Shown here: positions 24,228 through 35,006 of the stretch, piece by piece
Numbering within the stretch: the stretch's first letter is position 1
How the letters are laid out: each line of letters starts with the position of its first letter
NCBI RefSeq assembly: GCF_016802725.1
Contig: NC_052678.1
Coordinates: 5,300,501-5,364,500 of the forward strand
Direction: 5' to 3'
Source: Solenopsis invicta
Lineage: Eukaryota; Arthropoda; Insecta; Hymenoptera; Formicidae
Length of the DNA: 64,000 nt
Program-made: the position numbers and the translations under genes
Notes under the pieces: model-generated
The model's database searches: none
The model's input: only the letters and a program-made list of their open reading frames with translations
Told to the model about the DNA's origin: nothing

Positions 24228-27200
24228 TAAAATTTCCTTTTATTATGCAATTATAATTCCGAAAACATTGGCGACGATTGACTCGCCGTGTAACGAGCGC
24301 GAAAATATTCACGATTGAGGAAGTAGACGCTGTCATAGTTTACGAAGAATTTCACGTGAGAATGTCAAGACTTTTCGCTGAAAATGTGGCCGCGTAGAAG
24401 ACGCAATTTCCATTATCACTCATTACGTTCCGACCTTCTCCGTGTGCCGAACGCCGATGGCCTCGTCGAATCGCCGGTGCCGATCGGGGAAAATCATTGT
24501 TGAACAACCGGGCGGAAACGTTGCAATTACCGAGGGGCAACATCGGGATGATTACACCTTGTGCTCAGCGATGTATCAACGAATTACACGCCACGCGTGT
24601 TTGTTTGCCGAACACGCGAACATTAGTCCAATAATCAGATGTCTTTCTTATTCAATTTCTCAATTTCTCGCATCCGCTTTGCGTTCCCGCGAAACTCCGA
24701 AGCGGAAACGTGGAAATCCATTCTCTCGATTCGTCCGCGGTGTTACATCAAGCACGTAAAACGATTTCTAGAAAATTAGACAAGAGAAAGACTAATTATG
24801 CAATATTTCACATAAAATTAAATACTCAAGTAATATTATTTATTACGTTAAGACAAATAATAATAATATAATTTATTTGCTTCCAATATTTCTTCCTCTC
24901 TCTCTCTCTCTCTCTCTCTCTTACTCTTTTTTTTTATATAAGAAGAAAAGCAGTAATTATGTAATAACTTCTTTCACATAATTAGTTCACAATCATAAAT
25001 CGCTTTAATAACGTTCAATTTCAGTTCCAAACTCATTGTGCATTGCTTGCAATTCTTCGGATCGTTGAATAATATATCCTCCGCTTAAACGTCATCGCTC
25101 GAGATGATTTCCCAAGTGTCAGCGATTAACGATAATGCCGACGCTCGCGAGAGTCACCGTCGCACGAAGAAGCGACGCGACGCCGCGCATCACACGATCC
25201 CGTTAACGTCATAATAATTCACGTCGACAAAGAGTCGTTTCACGCTCGATGTTTTTACGAGACGTGGAAGAAATCCGAGAGAATTCCCCAGTTGTCTCCG
25301 TGAGACGCGTCTTGTAAGCGATCATCGGCTCGCGGTACGCGAGTCTATCGCTCGTCGATCGGGACCGGCGTGATAGATCGCTTCGTGAATCGCCGGGGCT
25401 CGTTGCTCCTCTACCGGTGCAACCTGCTTACGTGAGACGACATGTCCAATATTATTTTCCTATTTATAATACCGGTCGCGCGCTGTCGCGATTAGTATCT
25501 TCGTTCCCCGATGTTTCTGCCCCGCGGAGAGCGAGATGATAAGCATCGAATACCTAAGTGACTAAAGATGTTTCACTTAACAATATCGCATCTAAATTCT
25601 TTTCGCTTAAGCAGGAAGGTACATTTCGTTCGAACGGAAATAATATTTAAAAAAAGTTCTGCTTTGCATTTTTTTTAATATCATGTGAAAATGTGAAGAT
25701 TGCATGTTTTTTAGAATTAATTCTAAAAAACGATTTTTATTAAATAATTTGAGTAATTAAAGGATTTTTTTTTTTACCGCGATTGATCGTTTATATAATT
25801 ATTTCCAGCTTTTTTTTCAGTCACGTGCAGTTGCGTTACCACTCGCATCGAGATAAAATATTTTCGCGAAGATACAAGTTCGTCTACCCCAGCGTTATCG
25901 CTTAATTCCTTTTTAGCGTTTACCCTCGTTGGCTGAAAGTTGCGCAGTAAATTTGCAACAACGTACAACGAAGTTTACAACCTTTGACCTCGCTTTCTCG
26001 TGCATAAGCGTTAATACATTGTGTATTTCGCGTGGTCGTGTTGCGGATAATATCCTGCGAACCAGTGCTTCGGGGGTGACACCCATACTCATATATTCCC
26101 CGTATAGGTGTATTTTAAGGAAACCGTCACATTTGGAGACTTTTTTTTCCGATTGAAGCTTTTCTGACAAACTCGTACGAATTAAGAACTGTTTTTCCAC
26201 TCGTCAAACGTCACGGAAATAAAATTAGCAACCAACTTTTTTGCAAAACTATTAAATGTTTATATTCCATTTGATCATAAGCATATTATTGAAGATGCTA
26301 TATCCATAAATAAAAGAGAAGCGTCTGTTCTCTCATAAAGCGAAAAAGAAATCTTTCTAGAAATATAGAAATAAAAAATAAATATTACAATATAAATGAG
26401 ATAAATATAAATAAGATAGACATTTCAAATTTTTCTTTCTCCTCTTTTCTCATTTGGCTTTTAAGAAGGATAGTTGAAAGAGCATTATCCAAACAACTGA
26501 CGTTTGGTTTCGAATTCTTACTCGTAGAACAGAACTCGATTCTACGATCGCTAACGTAATCTCCGCTCGGCTATATCCTGACGGCAATGTTTCTTGCCGA
26601 AGAAGATCTACGATCAACAAATGAATAACAAGCATAGGAGGAACACGAAAAATCGGCGCGGCGAGAAAACGAGGAAGATTCTCGCGTACGTAGGTATATC
26701 GATGGAGGCGCGATCGTGGTATCTAGTGGAGCCGGCGATATAATCCCCGCTGGTATCACCAACCGGGACCATATTCGCGCCGGCGAAATAACGGTCAAGA
26801 TCAACTTACTCTCCTTCCCCGGACGGGATTCAAGGGTTCGATTCCGCGATACTGACAAACCTATTCGATTGCCTTATAGCGAGCAGAACAAATGGCAATA
26901 TATTGCGGTGGTTAGGAGGGATCTCTTCGTCAGGTTCCCATAGAAGACCGGGAGGGGAGGGGGAGGGAACGAGAAAACGGGACGCGGAATTGTAGGATGC
27001 AAGTTGGAGGAAGAAGGAGCAGCGTGCAGGAGCAAAGCCTCCGGACTAGGTTGCAACACGCTCTCCCACGCGGTGGTGGCTTGTACGAGCGCGGTCCGCT
27101 ACGGCTTCAACAGCGGATCGACATCTCCGGAGATGCCGATATGCCCGTGCTCGAGCACGGTGCTACAATTATCAGTTATCGGCATTTGAGCGATCTTACA

Positions 27201-28700
27201 CGTCGACGAGTTGGCGATGCCGATGCGAAGCGCGCTCAACGAATTGCCCACGTTTGTCAGTCGAACCTCCCGCAGCTCGATCCAACTTTTAAACGGAAAG
27301 ATTTACTTTTTGACACGCTATATTGATATAACGCGAATGGAAATTATTATAAGTTTGAGTTTTATTAATCTAATTTTTTTTGTTTTAATCGTCGTTTTCA
27401 AAATAAACAGGCTGATTATCGATTTTCTGTTATTCGAAATATCCTTGGAAAAAAAAACAGGATGATTAGCATCAAATTTTTATATGTGAAGGGCAAAGAA
27501 AAAATTTTAAATAATTCAACGTAATAAAAAAAACATTTATTATACATGTCCGTTATTGTATTTTTTTAATGAATACTTAAGATGCTGTTCAAAAAGACTC
27601 TGTTATATAATTTAAGTACGTTCTTATCCGAAGCTTCTCACATTTTAAGATTCCGCATAAAATTACGAAGGAGCGGACCGCCGAATTGATTCACTGTATT
27701 CAATGGAATTCTCCAAATGCCATAATTCGAGTCCTTAAAAAACTAACAATTAATCTACTGCGTTCATCAAGTCGATGATAAAGGAAGTCTTCTAGGAATT
27801 ACTTCACTGTCTTGCTATGTAACAAAAGAAAAGAAGTATAGAATAGTACGATAATTATTAAACATGCAAAATACATTTGTAAAATTGTCATTCTAGAGGT
27901 ACACATTTAAAATTTTACGTATTTATGGTTAAAATGCTTTTAAGTTCTGAAATGTGTACATGAAATTCATTATTTAGTATCCATTTCCATTTTTACAAGC
28001 ACTTTAGGAAACTGATATTAAAAGAGCAAAAATTTATATTGTTAAAAATATCTTACATTTTTCGATATAACGTAAGTGTAACCTACATCCTACAGCCTAC
28101 AATCCAATACAGCCTACTTGCTATTTCTAAGTAGTTACATAGTGAATTGAATAAATAATGCTAGTTGGTCGTACAAGCTGAAAAGTTGACTGCTCAGTTT
28201 GTGTATTCTGTTGTTCATAGTGTGGTCAAAAGTAGAATTTACTTGATTAAGTTTCTCATGATCTAATATTATGTAATTAATCCATATTGAGTACACATAT
28301 TCCTGCGAAATGTTTCCTGCTTTGAATCGGGCCGTCAGTTTTTAATTTTGGATTGAGTAAAAAATTAGAAAAAGTTGCAAAACATAAATATGCCATGTAA
28401 GGTACAATTATCTTAATACATTTTCGAATTTGTTTTTTCTAATTTTGCGAAGCTTAGAAATAAAAAAAATGTTAATACATATATCATTCTCTCGTTGACA
28501 CTGATGACGCGTAATATCGAGGCCGAAACGTAATCTCCTCCATGAAATCTAAAAAACCGCAGCCGAAATCAGAAAGCGCGGTCCAGGTCGACAGACGTTC
28601 GTTCGTGTCCGCGCGCTCGTATCGGCACAGCATAGACGGCTAACGGGGATTTATGGTGCCCAGATGGTACAGCTACTGAAGTAGCTGCTCGTAGGGAAGC
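24228..28700. other. Non-coding: long mixed tract
   Basis: CpG-rich at about 25090-25580 and 26500-27310, AT-rich at 24780-25000, 25600-25800, 26220-26450 and 27330-28500. The AT-rich kilobase at 27330-28500 has no recognisable element. Frames of 60-109 codons occur in 26450-27330 on both strands. One minus frame there is treated as a separate finding. A T-rich pyrimidine tract ending in CAG at 25810-25820 is acceptor-like. Confidence 0.5.
24896..24921. repeat. (CT)n microsatellite
   Basis: Pure CT dinucleotide run of about 13 units within AT-rich DNA. The following bases are TTACTC then a T run, with no acceptor AG close by. Confidence 0.9.
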
Positions 28701-28767
28701 CTCCGGGCGATCGGTCGCGAGCTGTGAGCGGAAGGGTTGAGGAAGGCGCACGGCGGCGGAGAGATGC

Positions 28768-28773
<6 letters not shown>

Positions 28774-28798
<25 letters not shown>
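28774..28798. repeat. (GA)n microsatellite
   Basis: About 12 GA units inside a longer purine-rich stretch (about 28725-28816). Runs of this kind are binding sites for GAGA-type factors in insects. On the minus strand the tract is pyrimidine-rich and is followed, after CTCAACCCTTCCGCTCA, by CAG (28722-28724 on the plus strand), so it could also serve as a 3' splice site there. Confidence 0.85.
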
Positions 28799-28816
28799 AA
28801 GAAAAAGAGACAGAGC

Positions 28817-29241
28817 GAGTGTATGCACGAAGATGTTATCTATTCGCCGGGGCGGAACATCGAGGGTGGTGGCTCACAGCGCGGTAGTTTATACTTACTC
28901 GCACTTACTTTACTAGCTGCTAGCCGTACGAGATACTCGCGATAACATCTGACGTATGGGGGTCGGCCGCGTTATAAAGACGTGACGATGCGCGATAACG
29001 AGGCATAAGGAACGACGGATTATTAATTTCGCGTCGCCGGCTGCTCTACGCGCTTGCGACGACGACGCGTCTACTATCCACTATTTTCCGTCGTGTGCTA
29101 CTCGTCGTCGTAGTACGTTTTGTGTCGTGACTCGTGAAAGCCGTCAGCCGTTGCCAGCGGGAAAATCGCTTTTATGGTAAAAGAATTTCAATATTGGAAA
29201 TTGTACACGCTTATGGTAATAAAAGATGGTATTTATACATG
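28817..29241. other. CpG-rich block without recognisable gene
   Basis: CpG-rich DNA between the purine tract and the first of two clustered family A copies. It contains TTATAAAG at about 28974 and several CGACGA/CGTCGTC runs near 29058-29112, but neither an initiator context nor an open reading frame of note supports calling a promoter or gene. Confidence 0.45.
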
Positions 29242-29410
29242 TACACTGAAAGAAGAACGGTTTTATTAATGTATCTTAAAATTTAGTTGAATACAGAAAA
29301 TAATAGACCGTCTTTCTAGCATGAGAAATGTAAAAAGTTTTGATACTTTAGCAACCAGCTTGAGCGTCCTACATTATTATTTTAACAAAATCATTTTCAA
29401 ATCTGTATCC
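29242..29410. mobile_element. Family A MITE, copy A3 (right end truncated)
   Basis: The left end CACTGAAAGAAGAACGGTTTT follows TA and defines the outer terminus of the family best. The inner motifs AGAAATGTAAAAAGTTTTGATAC, GCAACCAGCTTGAGCGTCCTAC and ATTTTCAAATCTGTATCC match A2. After 29410 the expected right terminus is missing, so this copy is broken. Confidence 0.65.
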
Positions 29411-29573
29411 TTTCAGGAAACACAAAAGACTTAGGATGGTATATAACGCAGGAAAATAATATAATAATTTTTAACACTAATTGTGAAACAAGCATTCATT
29501 GTTAAGAACTTACGATTCTTTGATGACTGTAAAATGAAGTAAATGTTAACGTTTCGTACTCCACACAAAACTA

Positions 29574-29810
29574 TACGAAAAGGGAAGTTTAGTTAAAATA
29601 CAGATCTGAAAATATTGAATTATATTGAACCATTAAAAAAATTGCTATTGGACGTTTAAACTGATTGCTAGAATTTAGATAAAAATTTTGCAGCAGTGTC
29701 ATCATGCTCGAACGTCTTACACAATTATTTTGATAGTTGATGAAATTTATTTTCTGATTGGATATCTAAATTTTTAGATATTGGAGTAAAATTGTTCTTT
29801 TTCCGTGTGA
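29574..29810. mobile_element. Family A palindromic MITE, copy A4
   Basis: The left arm (GTTAAAATACAGATCTGAAAAT, then GGACGTTTAAACTG) and the right arm (GAACGTCTTACACAATTATTTTGAT, then TCTAAATTTTTAGATATT, ending AAATTGTTCTTTTTCCGTGTG) are inverted copies. The right end is the most complete in the window. It lies about 160 bp from A3, so the two form a local cluster. Confidence 0.75.
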
Positions 29811-32800
29811 CAAAATTGTCATTATCTCACCTCGAGTCACCTAATGCGACATTAGCGTTCGCGAAACATTCCGTGACAAAAAGTCTCTATTATCCGTGTC
29901 CGAGGTAAATTATGAAACTGAGTAAGAGCGCGCTGACGGCGCGTTAAAAGTGGAGCACGCGAACGAGAACAAGGTGTTGTCCGTGTCCGCGACATAGCGA
30001 ATAAATCTCGGCAGTTTCTGTCACCGTTGGCGCACAATAGCGAGGGAATAGAGTCGCACACAGAAAGCGCGGCTTTCCCATACGGTCCGGCTCATCGAGT
30101 CTCGCTAGTTACCCAACCATATTGCCACCATCGGCCGCTCGCCATCGCTCGCCATAAACATCGATTTCGATCGGTTGTCGTAACGGGCGGCACGTCGGCT
30201 CCGTGACAAATCGCAAAGTGCATCTAAACTACTCGCTGCAAATCGGTGCATATCCCCGTGTGCCATGCCGTTGCGAACGACGCGGACAGATTCGACCGCG
30301 CCACCGTTGCTCCATACCGCCGAGAGTACAGGTATTTGTGTCGTTTCGAGGTGTTTCGCATGCGAATGCAATTTATAGCGGCGGGTGCGGTAGATATTAT
30401 TAGCGAAAGAAGCGCTGTCAATGGCATAACGTTCACGTTTAGGAGTAGTCCAATATTCCAGCCATCCAGTATTTCTAAAATTATGTTTATATCGCGTGCA
30501 CGTTCAGAATCACGAGTAAAAAGCTTCAAACTCTATTACAAATTTATTACTAATAATAACTGGTACTAATTAGTAAGTGGCAATAAACAGCATTGTGCTA
30601 GTAATAAATAGCAATGGTAGTAAACAATCGATGATAAGAAAGAGAGAGAGGAGTAACGAGTCGTTTTTAACAAGTCACCGTTCACGCTTCGATGCTTAAC
30701 GCTTTTTCCTCGATCGCAAGCCCAGGCTGTACGGGATACGTGAAAGTAAAAGCGGGGGCGCGTTCGATAGACGATGGAATAAAACTCCGGCACAGGTATT
30801 CGCGCGATCCTGCGAGCGCTCTATGATAATATGAGACGGTAAAAATTGCACACGCGCCGTGTCCTTTCGATTTCCGCAAGCTCGCGGGCCACGCGATTCC
30901 CGAGCGGTTCCGCGCCAGGACGCAGTTTAGTCTTTCGGAGACAACAGAATACGCGAGGGCTGACAGCGCAAAAATAATGAATTATGCGCCGCTGGTATAC
31001 GTTCGCCGGTGCCACACGTTGCACGCGCTGCGCCTCGAGATTAATCCGTCGCGGCTTCCATTCTCTTTCTGTCGATTCTCAGCCCACGGCGGACGCTTGA
31101 TAGATCTACGTCGTGCCGGGTGACGTTTGAGTTATGCACTCTGATTCGGTCGCGGATGAAATAAGAACCGTCAAGCCGGGCATCGGTAATGGCATGGAAT
31201 TAAGAAGCGCGGACGGATGTTTTATGCACAAACGTTATTGGTTAACCTTGATGTAGAAATTATTAATGCAATTTTGTATTAATTGTTACAATAAAAAATA
31301 CAAGTTTGACGAAGCTAAAATTTACCTCTTCTCTCAACGAGGAGGGAATATTAGATGTGGATACGCAAATTGACGCTCTGAAATATTGGAACGTTCTCCC
31401 GGGCAACGATAATTTATAACATACTTTTTGCCGCATTGTAATTTGTTGTAAATGTCGTTTCGACTTCTTGCCGTTCGTAATTCCGCATCGAAAGATGGAC
31501 GGACCGCTCGTTCGCATCGAGACTCGACGCGACGCCGCGCCGCGCCGGGACGGGAACTCTCGTCGAGATTGAAACACAAATCATACGTCACGCCCAGTCC
31601 GATTTCCCGCGAACGTTCCCGACTTTCTCGGCACGCGGTGGGCTTGTGTGCTAGATAGGGGGAAAGAACGACAGAGGGAAAAAGCGCGGAAAATGTAGGC
31701 GAGTCAATCACGAGATTGCATACCGGTGCGTCGCGCAGGCGGCGGCGTCTACTTTTTCATCTTCTCGAGAGCGCGGGCACTCCTGTTTACGAGAAGACGT
31801 ATGTGCAACGCGCGCGCGATGTGTCGCGTCGCGTGTGTGCATTAGGAAAAAAAATTGGAGCAAATTGCGCGGCGTGCGTCTTACAATAACACGCCTCGTG
31901 ACGATGAAACCCGCGGCGCGCGCGCTAAATGTTAATACGACGTGGACTATCGAGCGCCGAGCCCTTGCCAAGCACTCATAAATAAATGTCAATGAATCGC
32001 TTTCGATATATACCTGCTGCTTCGCCGTCAAACATTAATGGTGTCTCTCTTTCACAAATACGAAGTCTTCTGCTTTTAGACGTAGTAAAGAATTTATACC
32101 GAAAATGACGGGTCTCTTCGTGAACTGGATTTCGATCGCGCAAATGTCGATTTTATTTTTCAGTAGATTTTTTAAAGACAGCACTTTGAGCTTTAAATCT
32201 CATTTAATCTTTTAAGCTCAGTTAGTTCTTTAAACTTTCCGTACTTTAACGTACATTTTGTATAAATGTTAAGTATATCGATGGATTATCTTGATGACGA
32301 TCTCTGATAAAGTTCTCGTCGACGCTTCATCCAAGACTTCAAGAGACTTCATCAAGAGACTTGAAAGATTATTACGACGTTACGCGATAAAGTTGAGACA
32401 CCCAATTGTAGCAAGCTTATTGTAGCAGGATTATTTATAAAAATCTTTCGGAAAATTGGGCTTAGAGATAGTTGAAAGTCAGTAGCATAGAAACTCTTAT
32501 TATGGACAGCGACGAGAATTGGGAATATTAAAGACGACATTATAACGCGTGTAAATTATAGATAACAATTTAAGACGCATTTGAGAAAGAACTGCATATA
32601 TTTATGCAGAATACAATAAAATTTTATTATTAAAGTCTAATAATTTCTCTGTTATTATAAAAATAATTCTTCAACTTTTAATTTCGTTCAGTTTTATATA
32701 AGCTATCAATATACATTACGCAAAACTTCAATATAGTTAGGGCTATCATTTTATTTAACGCTAACTGTCAAATTCAATATTTCGTTGCGTTTTCTGTGTG

Positions 32801-33414
32801 CCAAGCGTCAAGCTTCTTCAGTGGACTCGATGCGCCGCTGCGCACCGTTCGATTACGTCATCGGAGATTCTCGAGTCTTGTACTGCGTTTTGCCTTTATT
32901 AAAATGGAGCCGATAGCATCGGTGCATCGGCATTTAATTCTCTTTTCTCCGCGGGGCTGCAGCGCGCGCGTGTTCGAGAATTATTTGAAAGGTACCGTAC
33001 GGGCAGGCATGCGCGGCGTACGCGCGCCCTTTCTTTCCCGCACGCGCGTGCATTCCGGCCGTGCCGCGATCGATTTATTAATTTATTTATTCTCAACACG
33101 AACTCTGCCGCGCTGGTGAGGCGAGCAACTTTTTTTTTCTAGACTACCCGCGGATACGTAGGTACGATCGGGTAGAACAATTGCGAAAGAAAGGCGAATT
33201 CCTGAAAGGCGCCTTACGGAGCTGCATAATGTTGCGTGTCAATAAACAAGCGCGATCGCGATCAGAAAAATTTAGTTCGAATAACACGAGGCAGCAGGGT
33301 ATCATTTTTTATTTTTATCGTTTGACAAAAGAATCTTTGTCTTCGCGCGACTGATAGATCAACAGTAATTGAATAAACGTTTTATTAAATTCTTGTTAAA
33401 TTGTTGAAAAGACA
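29811..33414. other. Non-coding: mostly CpG-rich
   Basis: CpG-rich DNA dominates 29840-31150, 31450-32040 and 32790-33250, with AT-rich DNA at 32050-32780. Many frames of 60-125 codons occur on both strands and overlap (for example 31263-31577 and 31334-31711 minus against 31452-31658 plus). None has a recognisable motif. A T-rich acceptor-like TTTTTCAG lies at 32156-32163. Confidence 0.55.
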
Positions 33415-33416
33415 TA

Positions 33417-33858
33417 CACGGAGAGAAACATTTTTTTTTTAACGGAAAAATAATATATTTTCTTAAAACGATATATTTCGATGCAAGCATTTGCTTGTTT
33501 TGTTTAAATAAAAATATTTACTTTTAAGTAAATAGTCGTATTATCTTAAGTATGTAATATTGTATTTTTGCATTTAAATAATGATTTTATAAACAAGTCA
33601 ATAGTTTTACGAAACGTAATTAAATTGTTTTTTTAGATTATTCAATTTATCTTGAATACAAAAATAGTTTAACAGTAAATATTTTCTAGAACCGCAAGAA
33701 AAAGTTACTTGCGGTTTTTTAAATTAAAAACTATTTCTTTATTTTATTTACATAAACAGTTCAATTAAGAAAATTTTAATTTGCTATTAGGACTCAGCGA
33801 GTAAACAATTTTTTTTATGCTAAGCAAAATTTTTTTGTTTAAACATTTTTTTTCAATG
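33417..33858. mobile_element. Possible terminal-inverted-repeat element (family C)
   Basis: The left end CACGGAGAGAAACATTTTTT and the right end, read inverted as CATTGAAAAAAAATGTTT, are bordered by TA on both sides (33415-33416 and 33859-33860). The ends resemble those of families A and B (CAC/T-G/T-GA then A-rich). Similarity between the arms is weak beyond about 30 bp, and the interior is very AT-rich without an open frame. Chance similarity of A/T-rich ends cannot be excluded. Confidence 0.45.
33690..33716. repeat. 9-bp stem hairpin followed by T run
   Basis: AACCGCAAG (33690-33698) pairs perfectly with CTTGCGGTT (33708-33716) around a 9-nt loop, and the T run goes on to 33720. It looks like a bacterial intrinsic terminator but lies inside an AT-rich candidate transposon of a eukaryotic genome, so a terminator role is not proposed. 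Confidence 0.6.
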
Positions 33859-34279
33859 TAGGAAACAAATTTCGAATTATATACATTTATATTATTTCCA
33901 AGTTCGCGAACGGAAATCATAAGTATATCCCCGAGGAACGTATTAATTTGTCAGAAACTTTGACTTGATCTTTTTATTTCACAACGTAAAATGTTGCTCA
34001 GTATGCTCAAGCCATGTGGGCAGTGTGTAAGGTTGTAAATAAATTCTCGCAACAGGCAGGACCCACAACGCATACGCGATGTACAAGCCTTAGGGACGTC
34101 AGGAAGGTCCGGCGATAGGCGCGAGAGCCTCTTTCGAAGTCCCGCCGTCAAATGCGAAACGGGAAGATTAGTTTTCTTTCTGGTACCCCCGATGGCCCGT
34201 AGTGGTACTTAATCCACGCACGTGTGTAACCTGTAAACGAGCGTGACGCATTCACCTTGACCCCGACGTAAGATATTAT

Positions 34280-34296
34280 ACCTACCTACCTACCTA
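34280..34296. repeat. (CCTA)n microsatellite
   Basis: Four consecutive CCTA units in mixed-composition DNA. Confidence 0.85.
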
Positions 34297-34459
34297 TGGT
34301 CGGTCGAGGGGATCTTGCGCGAAACGAAGCTTTGATTTATACGAAAGTCCTGGTGGTGGCTGGCGAGGATGCTGTGTTGCGAAGGTCCCGCGCGGTACCA
34401 CCGCATCTGCCGAGGCAGCCCTCTCCGTAAAAACGCAACGGCGGCGGCATCGGTGTGTA

Positions 34460-34483
34460 CGAGCGAGCGAGCGAGCGAGCGAG
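34460..34483. repeat. (GCGA)n microsatellite
   Basis: About six GAGC/GCGA units in a CpG-rich block. A CpG-bearing tetranucleotide repeat of the same sequence on the other strand (CTCG) occurs at 42315-42339. Confidence 0.9.
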
Positions 34484-34720
34484 AGCAACTAACATCGCGT
34501 ACGCGTGTGCGTGCGTGTACACGTAATCAGGCACCCGACGCGGAGTCTACCTGTTCTCGTCCTGACGCCGCGGGCTCGTTGTTGGCGCGTCCGACGCGCC
34601 TATGTTTGTTCTATCTGAAGGCGCGCCCCGCGCGCACCTCGTCTCGCTTCGCTTCCGAAGAGGGAACGCGCAATCTGTCTGAAATCGTTCCATCTCGAGT
34701 TTTTCCCCTCCCCGCACGAT

Positions 34721-34805
34721 TTTTCTTCCCTCCTTTACTTGTTTTTTTTTTCTTTCCTTTCGCTTCTTTTTCTTTTCCCTTCTCCTTTTTCCTTTCGTCG
34801 TGCAG
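34721..34805 (+). promoter_or_regulatory. Very strong 3' splice-site-like signal
   Basis: About 80 nt of almost uninterrupted pyrimidine (34724-34799), with very few A or G residues, leads to TGCAG at 34801-34805. The tract contains no intervening AG dinucleotide. Length and purity exceed what a typical acceptor needs, so a simple pyrimidine-rich low-complexity tract is the alternative explanation. Its value as an acceptor is raised by the CpG-rich, exon-like segment and donor that follow. Confidence 0.4.
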
Positions 34806-35006
34806 GAGACGTCACGGCGTCTCGCGGCTGTGCGGCATTCGCGCTGACATGCAAATACGCCGCGGCGCGTAGCACCTGGAGTGGATAATGACGCGTGCAT
34901 AGACGCTGTCAGTCCGGCTGCCCATCGTTTTCCGTTCGTTTAGTCACGGCTCGTCGGCGCGAAACTATTTTCAACTGTCGCCGCCGCGCCGCGCCGCGCC
35001 GCCGAG
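34806..35006 (+). other. Candidate non-coding exon between acceptor and donor
   Basis: The 201-nt segment lies between the strong acceptor ending at 34805 and GAG followed by GTAGGA (donor starting 35007). It is CpG-rich, begins with a short inverted repeat (AGACGTC...GGCGTCT) and contains stop codons in the frames I followed, so it would be untranslated, for instance part of a 5' leader. A CCGCG-type repeat is at its 3' end. Without transcript data this remains a prediction. Confidence 0.25.
34984..35000. repeat. (GCGCC)n short repeat
   Basis: Three consecutive GCGCC units close to the candidate donor at 35007. Confidence 0.75.

Larger units (their letters stand above)
33861..34720. other. 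Non-coding, becoming CpG-rich; tetranucleotide repeats
   Basis: AT-rich to about 33960, then mixed and CpG-rich. It contains the CCTA run at 34280-34296 and the GCGA run at 34460-34483. The longest open frame in the window (34369-34872 plus, 167 codons) begins here. Its second half is translated polypyrimidine (runs of Phe, Ser, Pro, Leu), and frames on the opposite strand overlap it, so I do not call it a gene. Confidence 0.55.

Noticed and set aside
26825..26850. GGGTTCGATTCC, resembling a tRNA B box
   Set aside because: The flanking bases do not form a T-arm stem and no A box or acceptor stem is found at the right distance.
34369..34872. 167-codon plus-strand open frame, longest in the window
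   Set aside because: The second half is a translated polypyrimidine tract, frames on the other strand overlap it, and no domain is recognisable.
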